This document shows positions 29,750-38,702 of a stretch of DNA of 41,788 bases, piece after piece (positions within the stretch are counted from its first letter, which is position 1; every line of letters begins with the position of its first letter). A program made the position numbers and the translations under genes. The notes beneath the pieces are model-generated. The model ran no database searches, was not told the DNA's origin, and worked only from the letters and a program-made list of their open reading frames with translations. This DNA is from an uncultured Burkholderiales bacterium (GTDB lineage: Bacteria > Pseudomonadota > Gammaproteobacteria > Burkholderiales > Burkholderiaceae_C), in NCBI GenBank assembly GCA_903961095.1, contig CAJCDH010000085.1:1-41788 (forward strand), written 5' to 3'.

Positions 29750-29908
29750 GACTGGAAATATTATGCATGTTTCAAGATTTGAAAGCGATCCAATAATTTA
29801 AGGGTAAACCCTATTATCTGGGTAATTTGTAGAAACGCGCTCATTTTTCTAAACTTGTTCAAAGGGCACACCAAGCATCCAAAGCAAGTGAGTGCCACAA
29901 TTCTGAGC

Positions 29909-30295
29909 ATGCAATTGATTCATCTTCATTTGACTCTTCTCACCTTTGTGCTGATGGGTCAGACTTCGTTGGCCACTGCGGGTCAAGCTTCACGCGCGCA
30001 ATTAACTTTTGACATCATGACCAATCAACAATTGGGAAATTGCGTGGCATGTCATGACATGCCAGGCATCACAGGACATTCAAGCAACTTTGCGCCAAGC
30101 CTCAAGGGCGTTGGCGCTAGATGGACGAGAGAAGAGCTGATGAAGTGGGTGACCGATGCCAGAATGATCAAGTCAGACACCCTCATGCCGCCCTATGGCA
30201 GCCTTCAAGGTCTGGTGAAAATCAAACCAACTCGAACAGTTTTGACGACAGAACAAATCAAGGACGTGGTCGATACCTTGGAAACATGGCGATAA
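29909..30295 (+). CDS. soxX: SoxX-like c-type cytochrome (monohaem)
   Basis: ORF from 29855; likely start 29909 (MQLIHLHLTLLTFVLMGQTSLATAG). GNCVACHDMPGITGHSSNFAPSLKGVGARWTREELMKWVTDARMIKSDTLMPPYGSL...LTTEQIKDVVDTLETWR. Confidence 0.8.
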   Translation: MQLIHLHLTLLTFVLMGQTSLATAGQASRAQLTFDIMTNQQLGNCVACHDMPGITGHSSNFAPSLKGVGARWTREELMKWVTDARMIKSDTLMPPYGSLQGLVKIKPTRTVLTTEQIKDVVDTLETWR

Positions 30296-30354
30296 ACCGC
30301 AGCCCAAAATTCATGACAACTTCTCAACTGCAACGCTTCATGCTTTGAATTTGC

Positions 30355-31146
30355 ATGATGATTTCTTTAAAGCATTGCCTCCTTCCGCTGCTTCTTTGGC
30401 CGCTAGCAACAGCGGCTCAAAGCAGCAGCCCCAGCATGCCTTCAGCGCATCAACTCAGTGGCAACGCTTTTTTAAGTCCGTCTTTGAAAAACATGCAAAG
30501 TGATGCCAGCCTTAACCCAGTCAGCTTGTGGCTAGATCAAGGACGCAGTTTATGGGGCGGTGTTGCAGACCCCAACTCATGTTTTCAATGTCACGGCGCC
30601 CCCCAAACACTTAAGTCGGCAGCGACGCAGCATCCAAAATGGTCGCCCCGCCTGAATCGCCTTGTCAATTTGGAAGATCAAATCATCGCTTGCTCTGCCA
30701 GAACACCTCGCCCATTCAGTGGCTTGGAAAATCCTGAGGTCTTGGCGCTCAGCGCACTCCTGCACAGCAGCAGCCAAGGATTGCCTTTTCAAGTCAGCGC
30801 TCCCATTCATCATGCAGCGCAATGGCAAGCCGAATTGAGTGCTGGCGCCCAATTGTTCACCACTCGAATGGGGCGAATGAACCTAGCTTGTACGCATTGT
30901 CATGATGTGAATATTGGCAAACAAATGCGTGCCGACGTGATCTCGCCAGCTCACCCCACTGGGTTTCCTATTTTCAAAATGAGTTGGCAAAGCATGGGCT
31001 CCATCGACAGACGATTGCGCGCATGTTTTTCTGGCGTTCAAGCCGAAGTACCCGCTGCGGGCAGCTTTGAGCTTCGGCGCTTGGAATTATTTTTGAAATC
31101 ACGTTCGCAAGGATTGCCCCTAGACGGGCCTTCCTTGCGACGTTAG
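30355..31146 (+). CDS. soxA: SoxA-like dihaem c-type cytochrome
   Basis: Two CxxCH motifs (SCFQCHGAP, LACTHCHDVN); SPAHPTGFPIFKMSWQSMGSIDRRLRACFSGVQAEVPAAGSFELRRLELFLKSRSQGLPLDGPSLRR has SoxA C-terminal features including the Cys after RRL. Confidence 0.82.
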   Translation: MMISLKHCLLPLLLWPLATAAQSSSPSMPSAHQLSGNAFLSPSLKNMQSDASLNPVSLWLDQGRSLWGGVADPNSCFQCHGAPQTLKSAATQHPKWSPRLNRLVNLEDQIIACSARTPRPFSGLENPEVLALSALLHSSSQGLPFQVSAPIHHAAQWQAELSAGAQLFTTRMGRMNLACTHCHDVNIGKQMRADVISPAHPTGFPIFKMSWQSMGSIDRRLRACFSGVQAEVPAAGSFELRRLELFLKSRSQGLPLDGPSLRR

Positions 31147-31153
31147 ATATCAA

Positions 31154-32164
31154 TTATTCGGTGAAAAACTCAGTATCCACTTCAGAATTGGATTGCGCGC
31201 TGTAACGATTTCCATGAACCGTTTTTTCATTGATCAAGCTTTCCAGTTGCTTCAGCAAATCAGAACTCAAATGAATTTCCGATGCACCCAAGTCATCCAT
31301 CAGGTGTGGCACGCTGGTTGTTCCGGGAATGGGAATGATGTGCGGCGCTTTGTGCAAAAGCCAAGCCAAAGCCAGTTGGGCAGGAGAACAGCCAGCTTCG
31401 TTTGCCAATTGCTGGTACGGCAAAAAAAGTTTGAAATTGGCGGCGTAATTCTCGGCTGAAAAGCGTGGCATACCTTTGCGAATGTCTTTGGCATCCAAGG
31501 CAGCAATGTCCAAAGGACCACACAAAAACCCTCTGGCCACTGGGCTAAAAGCCACCAGGGTGGTGCCCAACTGCGCGCAAGCCTGCAGTACAGCAATTTC
31601 AGGGTTGCGCGTCCACAAGGAGTATTCTGTTTGCACCGCAGTGATGGGATGCACAGCATGCGCTTTGCGCAAAGTACTGGCAGAAACTTCCGACAAACCG
31701 ATACTTTGAATTTTGCCTTGACGCACCAAATCACTGAGCGCACCCACACTGTCCTCGATAGGTACTTTTTTGTCCCAACGGTGCAAGTAATACAAGTCGA
31801 TCACGTCAGTTTGCAAACGCTTCAAGGCATCCTCACAGGTCTTTCGGATAGTTTCGGGTCGGCCATCAATGACGCGAACCAATTTGCCATCGCCATTGAG
31901 ATCGACCCCGGACATGCCACATTTACTGGCCAAGGTGAACTTCTGACGGTGCGACTTGAGGAACTTACCCACCAAGGTTTCGTTGGTGCCAAAGCCGTAA
32001 AGCGCTGCTGTGTCAAAAAAAGTGACGCCAGCATCTAAGGCCGTTAGCAAGACTCTTTCTGCTTGAGTTTCTGAGACCGGTGCACCATAGGCATGGCTCA
32101 AATTCATACAGCCCAAGCCAATTTCGCTGACTTGAAATTGACCGAGTTTTCTATTTTTCATCAT
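31154..32164 (-). CDS. Aldo/keto reductase
   Basis: MMKNRKLGQFQVSEIGLGCMNLSHAYGAPVSETQAERVLLTALDAGVTFFDTAALYGFGTNETLVGKFLK...IDLYYLHRWD...IPIPGTTSVPHL. Confidence 0.9.
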   Translation of the reverse strand: MMKNRKLGQFQVSEIGLGCMNLSHAYGAPVSETQAERVLLTALDAGVTFFDTAALYGFGTNETLVGKFLKSHRQKFTLASKCGMSGVDLNGDGKLVRVIDGRPETIRKTCEDALKRLQTDVIDLYYLHRWDKKVPIEDSVGALSDLVRQGKIQSIGLSEVSASTLRKAHAVHPITAVQTEYSLWTRNPEIAVLQACAQLGTTLVAFSPVARGFLCGPLDIAALDAKDIRKGMPRFSAENYAANFKLFLPYQQLANEAGCSPAQLALAWLLHKAPHIIPIPGTTSVPHLMDDLGASEIHLSSDLLKQLESLINEKTVHGNRYSAQSNSEVDTEFFTE

Positions 32165-33051
32165 GCGCCTTTGTTTGAAGATTGAGCCCAAGCGGGCAAT
32201 GGTGCTGAACGATGCAACACATCCTGATGCAGCCATGTTGCGCTTTTGCGTGCACGCTCTGCGACAGTTTCGAGAGGCAGTTGTTGGTAATCGTCATTGA
32301 AAACTTCAAAACTATAGTCGCCCCGATAGCCAATGCGCTCTAGGCTTTGTACCAAGTCCGCCAATTGCTGGCTGTGAACGCCCTCACCTGGAAACACTCG
32401 AAATGTACGCGCAGTGGTCATGCGTTCTTCAAACGACGGCGTTTCATGCCACATGAAATCTGACAATTGAGCCAAATAAATTCGATCGGGGTCGATGTCC
32501 TCGATGGCATCAAGGGGCGTCTTGGCTGCAAAGATATGAAACGAGTCAATACCGATGCCCAAATTGGGACAGTCAGCTCGGCAGACGACATCCCAACTGC
32601 TGGTAAATTCATTGACGGTGCGGCCCCAAGACAAAGCTTCGTAGGCAACTTTAATACCCAAGGGAATGGCCATCATGGCCAATTTTTTGAGATCCTTGGC
32701 AATTTGATCCAAATCATCCGTTGCATGACGCGAGGTGGAAGAACAAGCCAACAGAACTTTGCTGCCTGTTGCTGCGCACATTTCGAGCATCGATTTGGCG
32801 ATGTCCACCTTGTAACTGTGCAAGTGACCCGACAAGCCTTCAAAGTCGCGCAAGACTTGAAAACCTGTGGGGCGCAACCCGCTGCTTTGAATGGCTTTGA
32901 CTGCTGCCTTGACACCACCGGGGTGTCCCACCAGATCACGCGCCATGAGCATGACCTGTGAAAAACCCGCACTTTTCATGGCCTCTAATTTGGCTTCCAG
33001 TGGGCCCGCCATTGTGATGGTGTCCATGCCATAAGCGTCGAGCAAATTCAT
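32161..33051 (-). CDS. TIM-barrel sugar phosphate isomerase/epimerase family, candidate 3-dehydroshikimate dehydratase (QuiC N-domain-like)
   Basis: GPLEAKLEAMKSAGFSQVMLMARDLVG...YKVDIAKSMLEMCAATGSKVLLACSS...GIKVAYEALSWGRTVNEFTSSWDVVCRADCPNLGIGIDSFHIFAAKTPLDAIEDIDPDRIYLAQLSDF. Confidence 0.75.
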   Translation of the reverse strand: MNLLDAYGMDTITMAGPLEAKLEAMKSAGFSQVMLMARDLVGHPGGVKAAVKAIQSSGLRPTGFQVLRDFEGLSGHLHSYKVDIAKSMLEMCAATGSKVLLACSSTSRHATDDLDQIAKDLKKLAMMAIPLGIKVAYEALSWGRTVNEFTSSWDVVCRADCPNLGIGIDSFHIFAAKTPLDAIEDIDPDRIYLAQLSDFMWHETPSFEERMTTARTFRVFPGEGVHSQQLADLVQSLERIGYRGDYSFEVFNDDYQQLPLETVAERARKSATWLHQDVLHRSAPLPAWAQSSNKGA

Positions 33052-33060
33052 TTCAATTCC

Positions 33061-33942
33061 TCAAGGCGTTTGGTGAACCAACTCAAAAGACACAGAGCCC
33101 AATGCGCTGCGCGTCAAGGCACCTCGGTCTTCGGGGTGCAGCTCTTGGGACTCAACAAATTCAACGCCGTTTGTCTTGAGAGTTTTGACGGCTTGTGCCA
33201 CATCTTTCACACCAAAACCAATGCGCTTTAATGATTCTGGTGCAAGGTCGGCTTCCATCCAAGGGTCTGGCTCAATCAGTTGCCAAAGGAATTGACCACA
33301 GGGACTTTTCATCAATTTGCCTTTGGGCAAAATACCAAAACGCTCTTCATCAGGAATCAGGGTGAAATCGAACATATGTTCGTAATACGCCATCCAGTCT
33401 TCGCTGCGAGCAGCGCCAATGTACTGCACCACTCCAAAGTAGGACATGCCTTCCACTGAGGCAGGCTGTTGGTCTACCGTGGGTATCGGTTTAAAGTCAA
33501 TGTCGTAAATGGAGAACTCTTGCCAACGATCGACAAAGTAATAGCGTGTGCCACCAGGGCCGTGTATGGCGGGAATGTGTAACTCCATGGCCTGCGCATG
33601 ACTGGCCACGGACCAAGCCCCTAAATCCATGCAACGGGTATGTGCCTTCAGTGCATCTTGCACCCGAAAAGCCACGGCTGAAATTTCAACTTGACCATCC
33701 GCTGTGGCACTCACGCGTGCATCGTCTGGGTTGGCATTGACCACCAAATTCATACCGCCTTGGCGGTACAAAGTGACCTCGCGCGAGCGATGGCGAGCAA
33801 TGGGACGGAACCCCATGGCTTCCAGCACCTGACCCAAAGCTTGAGGGCGATTGGTGGCATATTCAATGAACTCAATGCCTTGAATGCCCAGCCGATTTGG
33901 CATTTCTGGAACGGCTTCGCGGTCAGTTGTCCGTAAATTCAT
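33061..33942 (-). CDS. 4-hydroxyphenylpyruvate dioxygenase-like (VOC) protein, QuiC C-domain-like
   Basis: NRLGIQGIEFIEYATNRPQALGQVLEAMGFRPIARHRSREVTLYRQGGMNLVVNANP...DIDFKPI...GMSYFGVVQYIGAARSEDWMAYYEHMFDFTLIPDEERFGILPKGKLMKSPCGQFLWQLIEP. Confidence 0.75.
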   Translation of the reverse strand: MNLRTTDREAVPEMPNRLGIQGIEFIEYATNRPQALGQVLEAMGFRPIARHRSREVTLYRQGGMNLVVNANPDDARVSATADGQVEISAVAFRVQDALKAHTRCMDLGAWSVASHAQAMELHIPAIHGPGGTRYYFVDRWQEFSIYDIDFKPIPTVDQQPASVEGMSYFGVVQYIGAARSEDWMAYYEHMFDFTLIPDEERFGILPKGKLMKSPCGQFLWQLIEPDPWMEADLAPESLKRIGFGVKDVAQAVKTLKTNGVEFVESQELHPEDRGALTRSALGSVSFELVHQTP

Positions 33943-33945
33943 GTG

Positions 33946-34797
33946 TCATGCCAATCTAGAAGTTGAGCCCAAACGGGCTGAATTGCGAAGCACTTCAGCG
34001 GTGGTCGTTTGGAACCCGAAGTACGACAAATAAGCTGGAATTTGTTCAAACAACATGTCAGAACCTACTTGCACCTGGCACCCTCTACTTTTGGCAGACT
34101 GCAGGAAAGCTGTCATCTCTGTGCGCATCACCACTTCACCCACAAAAGTTTCGGGTGCAATGCGTGAAACATCCATAGGCAGAGCGTCACCTTCATTCAT
34201 GCCCATCGGAGTGGCATTGACCACCAAATCGTGTCCATCGGGGTCGTTGGAGCCCGTGTCAACCTGAATCTGGGGGTATATGTTTTTGAGTCGTTGGGCT
34301 AAGCCCTCACATGAGGCCGTATTCACATCGAACAAACTGATGGTGGCAATTTTTTCGGCGGCCAACGAGGCAGCAATGGCCGAGCCAACTCCGCCGGTAC
34401 CGACAACCAACACTCTCTTGCCCGTCAATACCAATCCTTTACTCAGAACGCCACGCACAAAACCCACACCATCAAACATGTCGCCAACCAAGCGACCCTG
34501 CGCATCAAGCTTCACTGCATTGCATGCACCTGCTACTTTGACCGTGGGGGTCACTTCATCCAACAAACCCACCGTGCTGACTTTGTGGGGCATGGTGATC
34601 AAGGCGCCACGAATATTGGTGAGTTTGAAAACCGATTTCAAAAATGCGGGGTAATGCTCAGCTTGGCACCCCATGGGCACCACCAAAGCATTGATGCCCT
34701 GTTTTTCAAAGTAAGGGTTGTAAATCAAAGGTGATTTGAAGCTGTGAGTTGGATAGCCAATGTGGGCGATCAACTCTGTATTGCCATCGATGTTCAT
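33946..34797 (-). CDS. Shikimate/quinate dehydrogenase family (AroE-like, probably catabolic)
   Basis: ELIAHIGYPTHSFKSPLIYNPYFEKQGINALVVPMGC...GALITMPHKVSTVGLLDEVTPTVKVAGACNAVKLDAQGRLVGDMFDGVGFVRG...GKRVLVVGTGGVGSAIAASLA. Confidence 0.85.
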   Translation of the reverse strand: MNIDGNTELIAHIGYPTHSFKSPLIYNPYFEKQGINALVVPMGCQAEHYPAFLKSVFKLTNIRGALITMPHKVSTVGLLDEVTPTVKVAGACNAVKLDAQGRLVGDMFDGVGFVRGVLSKGLVLTGKRVLVVGTGGVGSAIAASLAAEKIATISLFDVNTASCEGLAQRLKNIYPQIQVDTGSNDPDGHDLVVNATPMGMNEGDALPMDVSRIAPETFVGEVVMRTEMTAFLQSAKSRGCQVQVGSDMLFEQIPAYLSYFGFQTTTAEVLRNSARLGSTSRLA

Positions 34798-34807
34798 GTT
34801 GAAGAAA

Positions 34808-34846
34808 TAAAAAAGCGAAGCTCCAAGACAAGCTTAGAGACTTCGC
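34808..34846 (-). terminator. Intrinsic terminator between dctP-like and aroE-like genes
   Basis: Minus strand GCGAAG-TCTC...GGAG-CTTCGC followed by TTTTTTA. Confidence 0.65.
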
Positions 34847-34894
34847 AATGTAATGACATAAAGGCTCTGCAGTAGGACCTTGTGAATGGTCAAA

Positions 34895-35890
34895 TTACTT
34901 GCGCAATTTGGCCAATTCAGTTTGCAACTCAGCCACAGTGGCGGCAATGGCTTCACCATGCTTGGCAATGACCGGCTTCATTTTGTCGCGCAAGATGGCC
35001 ATTTCTGCATCTGGCAAAGAGGTTACAGCCATGCCATTTTTCTTGAGGCCTTCCAAGGTGCCAGCTTCCAATGCTCGTGCAGTTGTGCGTTGAAATTTAG
35101 ACGACTCCGCCACAGCATCAGACACGATTTTCTTCTCGGCTGCTGAAAGGGTGTCCCAGAACTTCTTACTGATCACCACAGACTGAGGGTTGTATTGGTG
35201 GCCTGTCAAGGCCAAGTTTTTTTGCACCTCATACAGCTTAGCGCCGTTGATGGTCGCCACAGGATTTTCTTGTCCGTCAACGGCCTTTTGCTCAAGCGCT
35301 GCATACAACTCAGGGAACGGCAGTGGTGTGGGGTTGGCGCCCAGAGCCTTCACCCAATCAACGTTGATGGGGTTGGGGATGACGCGCAATTTCAGGCCGT
35401 CAATGTCTGAAACTTTGTTGATGGCGCGCTTGCTGTTGGACATGTGGCGAAAGCCCAATTCGTAGTAGCCCAAACCAATCAAACCTTTTTCTTCCAACTT
35501 GGCGTGCATTTTTTTACCAAAAGCACCATCCACCACCACATCAGCTTCTTTGCCGCTTGCAAACATGAAGGGGAAATCGAACACTGCAAAGTCTTTCACT
35601 TGGCTGGCAAAAATACCTGAATTCATGGCAGCCATTTCTAAAGCGCCCCCCTGAATGGCTGACACATTGGCCTGATCACTGCCCAATGCGCCACCAGGGA
35701 AAACATTGACCTTGATTTTTCCGCCAGATTGTTTTTCAACAATCTCTTTGAACTTTTCCATGCCTTGAACAATGGGGTGACCCACGGCATTTTGGTTGGC
35801 AAACTTAATGGTTTTGTCTTGCGCGGAAGCAACGCCCATGGCAGCCAAAGCAACGGCAGCCAGAACAGATTTGATAAAAACACGTTTCAT
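34895..35890 (-). CDS. TRAP transporter substrate-binding protein (DctP-like)
   Basis: MKRVFIKSVLAAVALAAMGVASAQDKTIKFANQNAVGHPIVQGMEKFKEIVEKQSGGKIKVNVFPGGALGSDQANVSAIQGGALEMAAM; start at 35890 rather than 36133. Confidence 0.93.
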   Translation of the reverse strand: MKRVFIKSVLAAVALAAMGVASAQDKTIKFANQNAVGHPIVQGMEKFKEIVEKQSGGKIKVNVFPGGALGSDQANVSAIQGGALEMAAMNSGIFASQVKDFAVFDFPFMFASGKEADVVVDGAFGKKMHAKLEEKGLIGLGYYELGFRHMSNSKRAINKVSDIDGLKLRVIPNPINVDWVKALGANPTPLPFPELYAALEQKAVDGQENPVATINGAKLYEVQKNLALTGHQYNPQSVVISKKFWDTLSAAEKKIVSDAVAESSKFQRTTARALEAGTLEGLKKNGMAVTSLPDAEMAILRDKMKPVIAKHGEAIAATVAELQTELAKLRK

Positions 35891-35990
35891 GTCAGTGTCT
35901 CCTGATGAAGTAGATGGTCGTACGCCGAACAAGGATTCCACGGTCTGGCGTACCCGAACAGACAGTGGAGAGAAAAATACAAACAATTTG

Positions 35991-37268
35991 TCAATAAAAC
36001 CACCGTGCTGGCACCATGACCAAAGCTGGGAAGGCCACCATGGCAAACATAATGATGAATTGAGCCACCATGAACGGCAGGACGCCCCTGGTAACTTCAT
36101 CCATACTGATCTTGCCAACACCTGCGACAGCATTGAGCACAGTACCGACGGGTGGCGTGATCAAACCAATCGCGTTGTTGATGATGAACAGAACACCAAA
36201 ATAAACAGGATCGATCCCAGCCGCTTTGACCACTGGCATTAACACGGGGGTTAACAACAAAATGGTGGGCGTCATGTCAAGCGCCGTGCCAACGATCATG
36301 GTGATGATCATGATGGTCAGCATCAGCAAGCGAGGGCTGTCTAACAAGGGTTGCAGCAAAGAAATCAATTGAGCTGGCAAATTAGCCACCGTGATCAGCC
36401 ATGCCGAGACCATGGCAGCAGCCACCAAGAACATCACAATGGCACTTGTTTTGGCGGCTGCAACAAACAGCGGCACCAGCGATTTCAAACTTAACTCTTT
36501 GTAGATGAAGATAGAAATGAACAAAGCATAAACAGCGGCTACAACAGCCGCTTCGGTGGGCGTGAAGACGCCAAACTTCAAACCAAATACAACAATCAAG
36601 GGCAATACCAGAGCCCACGTGGCTTCTTTGAGCGCAACGCCAATTTCAGCGATCGATTTGCGTGGCGGCACTTTCACGACTTCGCTTCTTGCAAGCCACC
36701 ACCATGTGACCCAAAGCGCAGCGCCCAACATGATGCCAGGGACGATTCCTGCCATGAAGAGCTTAGAGATGGACACATTGCCCGCCACACCAAAAATCAC
36801 GAAACCAATGCTGGGGGGTATCACTGGGGCAATGATGCCTGCCGAGGCGATCAGGCCTGCTGATCGAGCGCGGTCGTGGCCAGCGGCAACCATCATGGGC
36901 AAGAGCAACGAAGCCAAGGCCGCAGCGTCTGCCACAGCAGAGCCAGAGAGCGCGGCCATGATGACTGCCGCCATGATGGTGACATAACCCAAGCCACCTT
37001 TGATGTGCCCAACGCAAGCCATTGCGAAGTTAACAATGCGGCGCGAAAGTCCGCCGGCATTCATGATCTCTCCCGCCAACATGAAAAATGGCACTGCCAA
37101 GAGTGGAAAACTGTTGGAACCTTCAATTAAATTTTGGGCCAAAATTTGTGCATCGAACATGTTCAGGTGCAACATCAAAGCAACACCACAAATCAACAAA
37201 GAAAATGCAATGGGCACTCCCAATGCCATGGCACCTAACAAAGAGAGAACGAAGATGGTGATGGTCAT
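35991..37268 (-). CDS. TRAP transporter large permease (DctM-like)
   Basis: GHIKGGLGYVTIMAAVIMAALSGSAVADAAALASLLLPMMVAAGHDRARSAGLIASAGIIAPVIPPSIGFVIFGVAGNVSISKLFMAGIVPG. Confidence 0.93.
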   Translation of the reverse strand: MTITIFVLSLLGAMALGVPIAFSLLICGVALMLHLNMFDAQILAQNLIEGSNSFPLLAVPFFMLAGEIMNAGGLSRRIVNFAMACVGHIKGGLGYVTIMAAVIMAALSGSAVADAAALASLLLPMMVAAGHDRARSAGLIASAGIIAPVIPPSIGFVIFGVAGNVSISKLFMAGIVPGIMLGAALWVTWWWLARSEVVKVPPRKSIAEIGVALKEATWALVLPLIVVFGLKFGVFTPTEAAVVAAVYALFISIFIYKELSLKSLVPLFVAAAKTSAIVMFLVAAAMVSAWLITVANLPAQLISLLQPLLDSPRLLMLTIMIITMIVGTALDMTPTILLLTPVLMPVVKAAGIDPVYFGVLFIINNAIGLITPPVGTVLNAVAGVGKISMDEVTRGVLPFMVAQFIIMFAMVAFPALVMVPARWFY

Positions 37269-37289
37269 TTCTTAATCCTTACAAGTCAC

Positions 37290-37817
37290 TCAATGGGCGC
37301 CGTTGTGAGGCTTGTCTTCAGATTCTTGAAACATCGTGAGTTGGGTTTCCTGAGTTTGGCCACTCAGCAATAGGAAAAAATCCATGGCAATCATCAGACC
37401 ACCCAACACTGCAAAAATAATTCCGGGGAAATACACCCAACTCAATGAAGCTTCCATCACAGCACTGGTGCTGCTCCAGTTAATGACAGCTTGCTCATAG
37501 GCGCCCTGGAACAGCAATACGCAGATAAACATCATGAGCAGTTGAGAGATGCCCAGACAGATTTTTTTCCCCACGGGCCTTAAGCGCCCTATCAACATGT
37601 CAGTGCCCAAATGTTCGTGCTTGCGTAGCGCCACAATGGCACCCAAAAATGTCATCCACACAAACAACCAACGAGACAGCTCTTCTGAAAGCGTGATGCC
37701 AGAATTGAAACCATAGCGAAGCAGGACATTGCCAAACACCAACACAACCATGCCGGCCATGCATGCGGCAATCATGTATTCGATGGCTTTGCATGTGAAA
37801 TCAAAAAATCGATTCAT
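37290..37817 (-). CDS. TRAP transporter small permease (DctQ-like)
   Basis: MNRFFDFTCKAIEYMIAACMAGMVVLVFGNVLLRYGFNSGITLSEELSRWLFVWMTFLGAIVALRKHEHLGTDMLIGRL. Confidence 0.92.
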   Translation of the reverse strand: MNRFFDFTCKAIEYMIAACMAGMVVLVFGNVLLRYGFNSGITLSEELSRWLFVWMTFLGAIVALRKHEHLGTDMLIGRLRPVGKKICLGISQLLMMFICVLLFQGAYEQAVINWSSTSAVMEASLSWVYFPGIIFAVLGGLMIAMDFFLLLSGQTQETQLTMFQESEDKPHNGAH

Positions 37818-37951
37818 TCAGATTCCTAAGAACTGGGTTGAAGTCAATAATGTACGAACTAGTTAGTTTTTTAAGATGGGTAATTACCCTAGGTATTCAT
37901 TCAATGGAACGCTAGCAGTTATTACAAAAATGAATTTCTAAAGACCACCCA

Positions 37952-38605
37952 TTACAAACGCACATAGCAGTTGATCAGTTCGACAACTTGTGATTTCTTG
38001 AGGGTTTGGGCTTTGCCTTGGGCAGATTTACCTTTGAAAATCAAGCCAAAGGTATGCCGATTAGAGACGTTGAAAAATGTCAGGGCAGATATGGCAGAGT
38101 GAATTTCTAAAGGGGTCAGCCCCTTCTTGAATGCGCCCTGTTGAACACCACGGTCGTAGAGTTCTTGAATGGTTTGAAGCGCTGAGCCATTTAACTTCTG
38201 AATTTCATGGCTTTGGGCCAAGTACTCGCCTCTTTGCACATTTTCACTCATGACCAAGCGAATGAAGTCTTCGTTGCTTTGGTGGTGGTCGTAGGTGAAC
38301 TCTACCAATCGTTGCAAAGCTGCTGAGGGGTCCAAATCACTTAACTGCAAATCAGCTTCAATTTTGCGCATCCGACTGTAAGCAGCTTCTAGCACAGCGA
38401 CATACAAACCGTCCTTGCTACCAAAATAGTAGTAAATCATGCGCTTGCTGGTGCGTGTGGCGGCTGCGATTTCATCAATTCGAGCGCCCGCAAGACCTTT
38501 GGCTGCAAATTCAGAGGTCGCAATGGCCAGTATCTCGGCCATGGTCCGTTCTGGATCGTTGGTTCGCCCAACGCTTGGTGATTGATTTTTCGAAATTGTT
38601 GCCAT
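37952..38605 (-). CDS. TetR family transcriptional regulator
   Basis: RTMAEILAIATSEFAAKGLAGARIDEIAAATRTSKRMIYYYFGSKDGLYVAVLEAAYSRMR; TetR HTH. Confidence 0.93.
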   Translation of the reverse strand: MATISKNQSPSVGRTNDPERTMAEILAIATSEFAAKGLAGARIDEIAAATRTSKRMIYYYFGSKDGLYVAVLEAAYSRMRKIEADLQLSDLDPSAALQRLVEFTYDHHQSNEDFIRLVMSENVQRGEYLAQSHEIQKLNGSALQTIQELYDRGVQQGAFKKGLTPLEIHSAISALTFFNVSNRHTFGLIFKGKSAQGKAQTLKKSQVVELINCYVRL

Positions 38606-38702
38606 TTGAATAATGTACCAGTTGGTTAATTATCAAATGAACGAATCAGTTTCGTCAACTGGCAAGCAAAAAACTCTGCTTGCGAGTGAGCCAAGTCCAT
38701 TT

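Noticed and set aside
35891-36133. N-terminal extension of the second DctP ORF
   Set aside because: A normal signal peptide starts at 35890 (MKRVFIKSVLAAVALAAMGVASAQ); the upstream part overlaps the dctM 3' end in another frame.
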